From Meconema thalassinum (taxonomy: Eukaryota; Arthropoda; Insecta; Orthoptera; Tettigoniidae), in the NCBI GenBank assembly GCA_946902985.2, contig OX336397.1, positions 188,422,813-188,486,812 on the forward strand: a stretch of 64,000 bases of DNA. The letters are read 5' to 3'. The notes under the pieces were generated by a model. It did not search any database, was not told the origin of the DNA, and saw only the letters and a program-made list of their open reading frames with translations. Positions 54,917 through 64,000 of this stretch are shown here, piece after piece; position 1 is the stretch's first letter, and the number at the start of each line of letters is the position of its first letter. A program made the position numbers and the translations under genes.

Positions 54917-55255
54917 CCATTCTGCTCGCACGGTGGGTGAGTGTTTATCGTGTTCGCTCCTGGCCGTGGTAAGTGATTTTTGAAAGGCGGCAAAAATGAC
55001 GAAACCATGTCATACGATGTTGGCATGTCAAAGAACCCATTTGAATTCAGTAGGCCGTGTTCATAATGGCAAAATCAATCTCGGGAGTTTTCTCTACTGG
55101 AAAGCGCTATAGTGTTCAAGGAGCTTAGACATCTAATCTCCTTGACTTTCATAGTGCTTCAAGGAACAACGAAATTCAACATGCAAGCTACCCTTTGGGT
55201 GTCAAATAACAAAGCTTCCACCCGGCACCCGAGGCCATACGATATTGTTATTATT
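54917..55255 (+). mobile_element. tRNA-derived SINE (family 4), plus strand
   Basis: Reverse-oriented relative of 45380-45763. It has cggtgggtgagtgtttatcg, ttcgctcctggccg, aacccatttgaattcagtag and cacccgaggccatacgatat with an ATT tail. The stretch between A- and B-box regions is shortened. The possible TSD (atcatctcccat / attatctctcat) is imperfect. Confidence 0.8.
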
Positions 55256-55317
55256 ATCTCTCATCCTTAATAAATGACCAGCCCATTGAAGTCTTCCGGA
55301 GTTAATGATGTTCAGTA

Positions 55318-56640
55318 TTGGTGCTCGCTATGATAGTGAGTGTATGCCTTTATTTGAACTTTCTTTCCAGCTTTGAGATGCACGGTCAAAAAATGGTCCA
55401 ACAATTTTCCTATACGCTTTATTCTTTTGGAGATACACAAGAAATAATTTCTACTGTGAGATTTGCTGATGGCAACGTCATGGTAGCCAATTCACCAGAG
55501 GATTCCAATGAGTTTTTAAATGGAATGAATTCTGTCTTGAGGAAATAATTGACGGCTTCGGTGGCGAAGTTGGTAGCATGCTGAGCTTCTATGCCCAACA
55601 TCGCGGGTTCAATCCCGGCTGAAGTCGTCGATTTTTTAAGAGTGATAAAAATCCCTGAGTATGCCTGCCTTTGGAGGGGAAGTAAAGCCGTTGGGCCCAT
55701 GTCATAGATGTATGGCATGTAAAAGAACATTTCACTAACTAAAAATGTGTAAAGCTAAATTTATAGGTTGGATTTGATTAACGCTCTATTAAGTTCCGTT
55801 CACCGCAAGGTGCCGGTTGCGGTGGTATCTAGTAGCCAAGTTCGCAGCTAGGCATCATTGAAGGTAGCATTTGGTAGCAAAAGTAGGAACTACTTGAACT
55901 ACTTGCAGTCCTTACCTGAACTGCAGATAACACACACTAATACAGCCATCACAATTAACACACAAAGTACACAGGGCTACATGACCACGTCGCAGCCCCT
56001 AAACTGAGTAACCAATGAGGAAATAATTCACTATGAAAATTAATAAATGTATAAAATATTGGAGAGCAGACGAAATAAATCAGAAACCCCTATGGACGCC
56101 AAATTGGCAGGTGAAAAGCTTAGGGAAGTAGGAGACCTCTGTTACTTACGAAGCAAATCGGATGAAGCAAACAGGATATAAAAAGTAGATTGGCTCAGGT
56201 AATGAAAGCATTTCTACAGAAAAGGAACCTGTTGACATCGAATATAAATTTAGGTATTAGAAAGTCATTTTTGAAAGCCTTTGTCTGGAGCGTAGTGCTC
56301 TATGGAAGTGAAACTTGGACTGGTACAGGCGAATGATGAAGATCAGATGTGTGGATAAGGTAAGAAATGAAGGGGTATTAAGCCGAGTGGGCGATGAGAG
56401 ATGTTTCTGGCGACTGCTAATGAAGAGAAGAGATAGGTTGGTAGGACACAAACTACGACACCCAGGAATAGCAAACTTAGTTATGGAAGGAAGGGTCGAG
56501 GACAAGACCTGTAGGGATAGACCAAGGTTAGAATATGTTAAACAGATTGCCTCGGATATAAGGTGTGATAGCTATGTAGAGATGAAACAATTAGCTCAGG
56601 ACAGGGAGGCATGGAGCGCTGCATCAAACCAGTCAAATCC
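55318..56640 (+). pseudogene. LINE RT fragment split by a SINE
   Basis: Left part 55380-55548 has VRFADGNVMVANSPED (a FADD-type box, here FADG) and EFLNGMNSVLRK. The right part from 56029 has MKINK, then a KLREVGDLCYLRSKSDEANR-like stretch, the SFLKAFVWSVVLYGSETWT region near 56260-56320 and RDRLVGHKLRHPGIANLVME. Frame changes and stops are present. It is a non-LTR RT relic. Confidence 0.75.
55551..56015 (+). mobile_element. 465-bp composite tRNA-derived SINE (family 6)
   Basis: TSD tgaggaaataatt at 55538-55550 and 56016-56028. The tRNA-like head has ttcggtggcgaagttggtagc and the B-box gggttcaatcc. It is followed by a long body (gcccatgtcatagatgtatg, ttgattaacgctctattaag, taggaactacttgaactact). 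A shorter relative is 59659-59966. Confidence 0.85.
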
Positions 56641-56839
56641 CCGAAACAAACAACAAACAGTAGGATAAAATGCAACTGTATTATGGAAACCTAAGCTGTA
56701 TTTTTATTGCTCAACTTTGAATTTATTTTCTGTAGGCTCCAACCCAGCCGACCACTGGGAGAAACACTGTGGTTGGCAGTAGCGTAGCCAAGATCGGCCA
56801 ATGGGGGGGGTTATAGGTACTCAAGCCGAATTCTACAAG

Positions 56840-57180
56840 CATTTCGTCCCGTGGCGTAGCCGTGCTCGTCAAACGTGCACCAAGGCCGCGAGGGCAGCCT
56901 TTGTAAGTACGCATAACGTAGGTTCGAATCGCGGTGCTGACAGTGGTTATCCTGAGTGTGTTTTTTTTCCCCGTGGTTTGCCACTCTCGCTACAGGAAAT
57001 TGCCGGGATAATACCTTGCTCAAGTCCTGGAGCGTCTACTCCATCCCTGTCCCAGATACATTTACACACACAACTACAATCATCACAGCGATATAGCTTG
57101 CCAGGCAGCTTCAACACATTCCCAACTACACGGGGCTGATGACCAAGGTATCTCAAGCCCCTAAAATGAATTAATATGAA
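56840..57180 (+). mobile_element. tRNA-derived SINE (family 7)
   Basis: Head with cgtggcgtagccgtgctcgt and B-box aggttcgaatcgcgg. The body is ccactctcgctacaggaaat and ggcagcttcaacacattccc, with an end ggggctgatgaccaaggtat. The 3' part (gggctgatgacc, agcccctaaa) is shared with the end of 55551-56015 in degenerate form. No clear TSD was found. Confidence 0.65.
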
Positions 57181-59646
57181 CTCTACAAGTATTTCCATTT
57201 CTCTATGAGATATTATTACACAAGAAAAGTTTCATGTATTTTGATCCCGAATTTTTCGAGTAATACAATATGCTCAAAAGACAAAAACAAATCAGTTCTT
57301 TAAAAAATCAAGTTAATTTTTGACTAAAATGTCTCACCTCAATGGTAAATCTAGAACATTCCTGTTCCCCTGACAGGAACAAAATAAACTCAAATATATC
57401 TGTGCTACTAATATGAAGACTACGTATCTCTCAACAAGAGAAATTATTTATAGAGGTCTCAGCAAAAGTGGGCATGTCCTCTCACGATGTATCATGTTGA
57501 TTTATGACTAATTCAATACCGGTAGGCTACTCATTTTCATGTTTATTCAGTTTTTTTCAACAAGGTCCTGTGCTCTATATTGCAATTAGCCCTGAATGCA
57601 TAAACTATCATTTTCGAAGATTTTTGTCACCTACCAAGGTCCTTCTTACCTCACAAATGCTACATGCAGTCGGAAAAAGGTTTAATTGCTTACAATACTC
57701 AGGCGACAAATTTCACTCATTCGTAACTGGAGATAACCGGAATTCGGGGAATTGCTGGACATATATTTACGTAATATGAATCAACTCGGCTGACGCTTAT
57801 CTCATGCTCAAGATGTTAATAATGATTCCAAAATTAGTGCTAATGTGCCCATAGAATTTTCTAAGTCTTTATTAAATCGCGTTATTTTTAATAAAAACTA
57901 GATTAATTTTCATATAACTTCTCTCCGCCAAGAAACAAAGCTAATATTGTCCCGCTCTGTGGGATTCAAAATTATTTGGCGCTAGCTTCAGTTTGAAATA
58001 AGCTATAAGTTGTTTCGCGAGGGAAAAGATGGATGGGCAACCCTGGGAGGACGGAGTTGAATTACCACAGTCTAAAATACACAGTTACGAAGCTCGTTGC
58101 GCTACGAAATTGCATCCTCATTGTAGGTGAAGCGGCTCTAGCGCTCATGGCGGCCAGCAAGCTGGCAACTGCCTTGAGCACGTAATTCGCGGAACAGATG
58201 ATTTCACTTTTGCAAGGGTTTTTTGAATTTTAACTCACCTGAGTGATTATTTCGATTGTAAACATAAGTCAAGTTAAATCTCCAACTACTACAGAAAAAG
58301 CCACAATATCTATATACTGTACACTTTTAATTCATAGAAACATAAAAAGAATGCTTTGTTTTTATTAGTTCAGTCTTTTATAAGTATCCCTAGGTACAGT
58401 TGTATGACGTATTTAATGAGTCTTACGTAGAATTCATAGTCCATACTAGTTATAAATTAATGTATTGTTTTAATGATAGTCGCTGGCATCTCTACATAAA
58501 ACCAAGTCCACGATTCCTGGATGTAACGGGTAATATCTAAATCCACTGAATGGATTTTGATGCGGTTTTCACCATTCAGTAAATAATTTCTAGAGGAAGG
58601 TTTCTGTAGGAAAACATACATTTATGACCAAAGGAAGCCGAGCAGTAACGATTTCAGTGAATCGTGTCGAAGGAAAACCTGTTGTCCGTGCGCCTTTAAA
58701 GCTTACGCTGGGTAAACCATTAAAAATATCCATATACTATGAATGTAAGAATTGGTCAGCATGAAAAGTTCTACAAGGAAGTCCGCAACAGAATTTCCTT
58801 TTCTTTAATATATCGCCAAGTGATTCTACGTTTTAATTTCTTACGACAATCTCCATTCACTGGAAATTTAAATCACTAGCTTCGGAACGAATTTACGAGC
58901 TAGTGAGCGAACCCATCACCCCAGCTTCAGCCAGCATTAACTGTCGAGTCGTGTCGAATTAAGACTTCAGAGAAGAGTAGACTATAAGTGTTTGGAGTTT
59001 CGCTGTTCACCTCGGCTTTCCTGAATTGTGTCCGGGACCTACCGTCCGTACGCCTTTTAAGCTTACGCTGAGTGACCCCTTTAAGATACCAGGCGAAGCC
59101 GGGGCGGGTTGATAGTATGGGTATAATATAATATCAAATTCTTAACCATATCAAAAGCTAGTTATTCCGTTAACATTATAGTTAATTAGTAAAAATACCA
59201 GTGTGATTTGTCAAACGAAAAGTATAAACAGATCTTAAGGTCTTAAATGGCTAAATTGTAGGTACTTCGTATTTTTTCTGTGAGTTTGAAACCTTTCATT
59301 CCTGAATTTGAGAAAATAATACAATGCCAATTTTACAAAATATCGGCAATAACAATTGTGTACCGTACCTTCACAGCAGCAATGTGGGAGACCAGGTATT
59401 TTATAAGAGAATTAACAAACAGTGTACCATATATAAGTTTGTGAGCATTATCCTGACGACATAAATTGGCTTGTTTCCAAAGGATTCGAGAATAAGTTTA
59501 TATTATTGTACAAAACCTTTATTCATTAAATCAGCTCTCTGACTATTAAATAGCCATTTTCTACATCTGAAAATTAAAACTTCGGAACGCGTTTGAGATG
59601 ACATCATTTACGTTTACTTAGCTTATCGTATGTCTTAATTTTCAAA
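57181..59646. other. 2.5 kb without a recognised gene
   Basis: The 91-codon frame at 57504-57779 is unrecognised. Two similar phrases (cgcctttaaagcttacgctg at ~58690 and cgccttttaagcttacgctg at ~59050) and a block aagataccaggcgaagccgg near 59080 look like ends of unidentified transposons. Confidence 0.4.
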
Positions 59647-59658
59647 ATGCATAGATAT

Positions 59659-59966
59659 TTATATTTGATTTTCAGCCAATGGCCATAGCAGCGCATTTCA
59701 CATGAACGCCCGTAGGTTCCCCAATTTCAATGTCAAGTAGTTCCAACTTAAGTTACGAGACGCCACTGTCACTGAAACCGAACGGCGTACGTTTGAACTT
59801 GATAGAGCGTGTCCAACCCAATAGCCTACACACTACCAATAATTGTAGTTGTAAGTTCCTTTAGGTGCCATAAATCTATGACTTGGGCCCGACGACTTCG
59901 ACTGGGTTTGAACCTGCGAACTTGGGCATAGCAGTTCAGCATGCTACCGACTACGCCACCAAAGCC
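59659..59966 (-). mobile_element. tRNA-derived SINE (family 6), minus strand
   Basis: TSD atgcatagatat at 59647-59658 and 59967-59978. On the minus strand the head has ggtggcgtagtcggtagcat and B-box aggttcaaaccc. The body has gtcatagatttatggcacct and gacacgctctatcaag, homologous to 55551-56015. Confidence 0.88.
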
Positions 59967-60008
59967 ATGCATAGATATCCTGCCGAGATATGCTTCTGAT
60001 TTATAACC

Positions 60009-60221
60009 GACTGGCTCCGTGGCTCAGCGGTAACGTTCTCGCCTGCTGTGGCCAAGGTTGCAGGATCTAATCCTGGCGCAGTTAGCTGGCATTTATGGGT
60101 GCATAAATGCGAGGGAACCGTGTCTGTAGATTAACTGGCACGTTAAAGATCCCCTTCCGGCACCCAGGTGTCTCTAAAAGCCACAATAGTTAAAAGTGAC
60201 CTAAAACCAATAAATTATTAT
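60009..60221 (+). mobile_element. tRNA-derived SINE (family 1), second copy
   Basis: TSD tgatttataacc at 59997-60008 and 60222-60233. Same head and body as 24077-24306 (cgtggctcagcggtaacg, cacgttaaagatccccttc). Its B-box has a point change (aggatctaatcc). Confidence 0.9.
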
Positions 60222-60319
60222 TGATTTATAACCAGTTAAAGACCTAGTTCCGTTGTTTGATTGAAAAGCTTTTTAATACTTTCTATTGCATATCCCAATT
60301 AATTGTGGTCGCCGGATCC

Positions 60320-60485
60320 AATCAGGCTCATTTTGGTTTTGGCCGGGGTATTAAGGCCGGATGCCCTTTCTGACGCCACGTAATTCTTCAGGTGAAAATT
60401 CCACCCCACTGTCACCGGGATTGGAACTCCGGCCGTCCGGGTGATTGACGAGCAGCTAAGCCACTGCACCATTACGCTCCCCTTG
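60320..60485 (-). mobile_element. tRNA-derived SINE fragment, minus strand
   Basis: On the minus strand there is an A-box-like tggtgcagtggcttagctg and a B-box-like ggagttccaatcccgg, then gtggggtggaattttcacct. TSD not found. Confidence 0.55.
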
Positions 60486-60584
60486 AAAAGCTTTAGAATA
60501 CTAGCCTAAAATCCATAGATCAAATCTTAACTTTTAGGGTCCTTTTGAAACTCGGGTGTCGTCTTGCTATTTTAACAGTCTGAC

Positions 60585-60840
60585 TTCCCAGTCGGTCAAC
60601 ACGAATACACCCAATTAATTAATTATTTAAACAATTAATTTCCCTGTGTAATTCATAATACAATAATTTTGTATAAATTTAATAAAACGCTTCTCAAGTA
60701 TCACCCCGCCCTTTATGTGAGAAGCGTGTTATTAAGTGTACAAGTGTATTTTTTATTTCAGGCATTAGGAGATAAATTGTCACCGCCCACCTAATCTGAT
60801 TGGGTACTGTACACTCGTGTTGACCGACTGAAAAGCGATC
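60585..60840. repeat. Inverted pair of Penelope pLTR ends
   Basis: cagtcggtcaacacgaat at ~60590 and its complement ctcgtgttgaccgactgaaa near 60813-60832 are the terminal words of the pLTRs, here facing each other across ~200 bp. Between them are taaaacgcttctcaag and a ttatttcaggcattaggag block also resembling the pLTR. Confidence 0.6.
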
Positions 60841-60845
60841 ATATA

Positions 60846-61339
60846 GGTTACTTAGCAAAACTGAAATATTTATTCTAATATTAGATCTGTTTATTGAAGT
60901 GCACATCTCCTGTTGTAATGCACTTGTTAAATTAATGATATTACCTGTTCACAATGCTCACATACAGTAAATCCAGCAACAATAACATACACCGACATAG
61001 CGCAGTAGGCACATTCTTGCTGGCTGCATGAGAGCATTATTGTCTCGCGGTAGAAAAATATGGGCCAAGCTTCGCGATCTGTAGGTAGACTGTGGTTATA
61101 CGTTGTCATGAAGACGTGTGTAGCCACAAATGGGGACCCGGGCCGAAAGGCGACAACAGTGCATCACCACAGACACAAATCACAACCTGCCGATTTTCCA
61201 ATGGGGGGATTCTAACCCCCCTCCCCCCCCCCTTTGCTACGCCACTGGTGGTTGGTATCAAGTTATGTAGCGGTTCATGACGTATCACTCCCTCATAACT
61301 TTTCTAAAGTACACCTGTCGTAATGGTCAGAAATAAATC
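60846..61339. other. Spacer with one hAT-like end
   Basis: No gene. At 61235-61246 the minus strand reads CAGTGGCGTAGC followed by a purine-rich run, a common hAT-type terminus. No partner end was found. Confidence 0.4.
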
Positions 61340-61355
61340 TGGAGATGATGTAGTA

Positions 61356-61686
61356 TATGAAAATCCACAGCCTGCTTCCTGCCTCCGACCGGGTCAGGAA
61401 TGGAACGAATGAAGCCCCCATCTAGCGGCGAGGATTTGGACTGTGCCGGCTGCCGAGGCCTGACGCACTCCTCTGGAGCAATGACTAAATGAATGACAGA
61501 TGAAATGAAATGATAGTGGAGAGTGTTGCTGGAATGAAATTTTGAGAGGGAAAACCGGAGTACCCGGAGAAAAACCTGTCTGCCTCCGTTTTGTCCAGCA
61601 CAGATCTCACATGGAGTGACCGGGATTTGAACCACGGACCCAGCGGTGAGAGGCCGGCGTGCTGCCGCCTAAGCCACGGAGGCTTA
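61356..61686 (-). mobile_element. tRNA-derived SINE (family 8), minus strand
   Basis: TSD tggagatgatgtagta (16 bp) at 61340-61355 and 61687-61702. On the minus strand the head is cctccgtggcttaggcggca with B-box gtggttcaaatcccgg. It is inserted in the LINE endonuclease relic. Confidence 0.92.
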
Positions 61687-61702
61687 TGGAGATGATGTAG
61701 TA

Positions 61703-62510
61703 ATAGATATTATTATTGATCTGGTTCCTCTACCCTCCCATGTGTATTTGTGAACATCCTTATGTTTCGAGAATGAGTTTGCTGCAGATCCTATACTAGC
61801 ACAGAAGTCCAATAAACATTTTCCATTGGCGTTCACTTCCCTATCCTCACCCCACTTTCCCATTACCATCTCATACCCCACAGTTTTATTTCCTACCCTA
61901 GCAATTATGTCCCCCATCAGCACTACGCCATCATTATTGTTAACTCTCACTACCACATCTCTCAGTGCCTCATTAAATCCGTCTACTTCGTCCCAATCTG
62001 TCCCTTCACATGGAGCATACATTGAAACAATCCTGACATTTCCAAATCTATCCACATTAATCGTTCATGTACATACCAGACGCTCCAAGGTTTTCTTGAC
62101 ATACAGCCCTACTCAATACTTTACCCTGCCTCGTTTCACACCTGACAGTACACCTTGTAATCTCCTACTTCCTGCTCACTAGCTCCCCTTATCTGAACTT
62201 CACTAAACCCTAGAATATAAAATCTCATTCTATTTGCCGACTCAGCTATTTTACTTTCTTCCATAACCACCCTCAATATGAATTGTACCTCATCGAATAC
62301 CAGTTCGATTGCCTGTTCGTTTCCAAGGAGTCCCTGATCTGTCAGATGGCAGTGGGACTCCATCACTCCCATAGGTCCGAGGATAGCACATGACATTTTC
62401 AGCAGGTTTAGGAAGTCCAAGTGAAGCAGGTTGCTAGGCTTACTTACACATGGCCCAACGAGTGGAAGGCCACGAATCAGAATATGTCCAAGATGCCCAC
62501 TCATATTCCA
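61703..62510 (-). pseudogene. LINE APE-type endonuclease relic
   Basis: The minus-strand frame 62055-61684 reads RIVSMYAPCEGTDWDEVDGF, VVLMGDIIARVGNKTVGYE, NGKCLLDFCASIGSA and FSKHKDVHKYTWEGRGTRS. The upstream part (62504-62136) has FYILGFSEVQIRGASEQEVG. These are the exonuclease/endonuclease/phosphatase blocks of a non-LTR retrotransposon. GDIIARVG replaces the usual GDxNA motif, so the key Asn is lost. A frameshift separates the two parts, and the following region is cut by the SINE. Confidence 0.8.
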
Positions 62511-62564
62511 TAGTAACTGGTACGGTATCTTGACTGTCAGGACCGCTTACTAGGCCACAACACA

Positions 62565-62700
62565 GAATATATAGGCTAATTGTGGACTATTGAAGACGTC
62601 TTCAATGTGATTAAGATTTATATAATTATGGACTACAGTATTGAAGAAGTCTTCAATGTGATTAAGATTTATATACTAGTGGACTATTGAAGAAGTCTTA
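62565..62700. repeat. ~62-bp tandem repeat, just over two units
   Basis: tggactattgaagacgtctt, tggactacagtattgaagaa and tggactattgaagaagtctt begin successive units, with tcaatgtgattaagatttat between them. gaagacgtcttc is a perfect palindrome. Confidence 0.75.
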
Positions 62701-63638
62701 CTTTATGACAACAATTATTACAAGTTACCCGGAGAGAATATTTTTAAGTTGGTACGGGTAAATACATCTTCCAATCCCTACCATTTACTGTTGGTTCTGA
62801 GGGAGATACGGCGTGTTTGGTTTGAAGTGGGTTTATTGTAACACGAGTCGGAGGTATTGGCAACTCAAACTAACACTTGGGGCGCTGCGGTCGTCTGGAT
62901 AAGTAGGGTAAAAATACTCAATAACACGCGTTTGATATGGAACACTTTTTATTTTTCGGTTATAATCAGTAAATGTGGTCTCCACAATATTGACAGTGTT
63001 ATTTTCAATTGTATATATGTATAACTGTGCGATACACGTCATCTAATTTGTGTGTTCCACTGTATTTTATGTGTCAATTGCATATTATCAAGCATTGGTT
63101 GTCTGCTGGTATTTGTTTTTGTGCAGTTCCAGTCATGGCGCTGTTACGTTTAAAAGCTATATTTGAGTTTGCTCACTGCACCGTAGACTCTAGAAATTAT
63201 TTGCTGCTTGGTAGGGCAAAGGGATGAGTTTAACATGTATTAAAACTCTGGGGAGACAGGAATTGCTTGATTTGCATGGTACGTTTTTACCCTGCGAAGT
63301 CAAATTAGGCCTATATGACTCGTAGTGGAATGGCTCTAATATCGCAGAGCGAGGTGATGACGGTTGATGGGGTTATTGGAAATGAACTACGGAGCGGGGA
63401 AGGATACCTGACTGATGAAGCTTGGCTGTCCTTGGCTGGTGTAGGCCTAGGCAAGGATCATGTAAGTATAAGGGCCTAGGCTCGGCTGTCTTGGTACGGC
63501 TTGGCTCGGCGAGACTGTGCTTGGCTGTCTAGGTGCGGCTTGGCACAGGGTTAGTGAACAACCCGTCCTGTCGTCAGTGAGTGTAGTGGTGAGTGGTCCA
63601 ACCTGCTCTTGTTGCCCGTATTTATTTGGTATCGTCAC
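62701..63638. other. Possible intron or flank of the THAP gene
   Basis: No repeat or other gene was recognised. It lies downstream of the THAP exon's donor site on the minus strand and could be intron. Confidence 0.35.
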
Positions 63639-63752
63639 CTTTCGGCTATTGCTATTTGTATCTTCTGGAAAGTGATGAAAACGTATATCCGTAGCCCTCT
63701 TATTCATCGACTTACAGCCGTAAACTGAGCAATATACTTTGCTTTTACTCAT
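63639..63752 (-). CDS. THAP-domain protein, first coding exon (partial)
   Basis: From ATG at 63752 the minus strand reads MSKSKVYCSVYGCKSMNKRA, then TDIRFHHFPEDTNSNSRK. This is the start of a THAP zinc-finger domain: C-x4-C spacing (YCSVYGC) and the FHHFP block. The rest of the domain (Trp, second Cys/His pair, AVPTIF box) must lie in further exons to the left. The coding sense ends at a donor AAAG|GTGAC (63638-63637), beyond which the open frame turns into low-quality Pro/Gln/Ser sequence. THAP proteins bind DNA and occur both as host regulators and as P-element-type transposases. Which of these this is cannot be told from one exon. Confidence 0.55.
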
Positions 63753-64000
63753 TTTGCACTCTTATCAACGAGTAAAACTTATTACTTATGTATAAACACG
63801 AAGAATTTACCACGATCTGCTTACCAATACAAGAAACCATATACAAACAGTCACCACGTGACAAATGTACCCTACTTGGTAAGTTTCTCATTTTTACCGC
63901 TAGATGTCATATCGGATAGCTGGAGTTGCCAATTGTCTTGCTGAAACTCATTTTATCCAGTCACTGACAATTCTTAGTTCGCCTACTTGTGGTGTGACTT

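Noticed and set aside
56723..57198. Cluster of overlapping frames on both strands
   Set aside because: They coincide with the SINE at 56840-57180 and have no protein similarity that I recognise.

Overview
This is a eukaryotic, intron-bearing, repeat-rich window from an animal, most likely an insect with a large genome. The evidence is Penelope, Ty3/gypsy, LINE, hAT, Mutator-like and Helitron relics, many tRNA-derived SINEs with target-site duplications (TSDs), TTAGG-type pentamer repeats and a THAP-domain exon. The insect assignment is an inference from these family combinations. There is no operon-like organisation. Almost every long reading frame belongs to a mobile element, usually a broken one.

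Region by region: (1) 119-24667 is a nest of Penelope-like elements (PLEs). Copy A (minus strand) carries RT plus GIY-YIG endonuclease and is split by a Ty3/gypsy-type LTR retrotransposon (3204-17378, TSD GTAC) with unusually long 3.85-kb LTRs. Copies B and C follow in tandem on the plus strand, in inverted orientation to A. A few bases of a copy D end at 24667. The LTR-like repeats (pLTRs) between them carry hammerhead-ribozyme motifs. (2) 24668-29279 holds a long AT-rich stretch, perhaps a diverged solo LTR, followed by a relic of a protein-primed family-B DNA polymerase of Polinton/adintovirus type. (3) 29590-35160 is tandem-repeat territory: a 106-bp repeat, TTAGG-type repeats, a ~71-bp satellite, and inside the satellite seven periods of exactly 252 bp. 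(4) 36395-40620 has two ~0.8-kb inverted repeats around a decayed LINE. (5) 40985-45130 is a C2H2 zinc-finger array (16 good fingers, then a long decayed tail) lying between and inside diverged Penelope pLTR pieces. (6) 45131-62510 is a layered graveyard: SINEs, Mutator-like transposase, hAT, several LINE fragments, a Helitron helicase, a 700-bp non-autonomous hAT element, and an LTR element reduced by internal deletion. (7) At 63639-63752 a THAP-type zinc-finger exon with a splice donor runs leftward and is the best host-gene candidate.

The insertions can be ordered. PLE copy A is older than the gypsy element inside it. The gypsy LTRs differ by only about 20 changes by eye (~0.5%), so that insertion is recent. 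LINEs at 52-53 kb, 55-56 kb and 62 kb are older than the MITE and SINEs inside them. The most interesting signals are the hammerhead ribozymes in the PLE repeats, the zinc-finger array embedded in PLE sequence, the giant-LTR gypsy element with a tandemly duplicated primer-binding-site leader, and the 252-bp array set in register inside another satellite.
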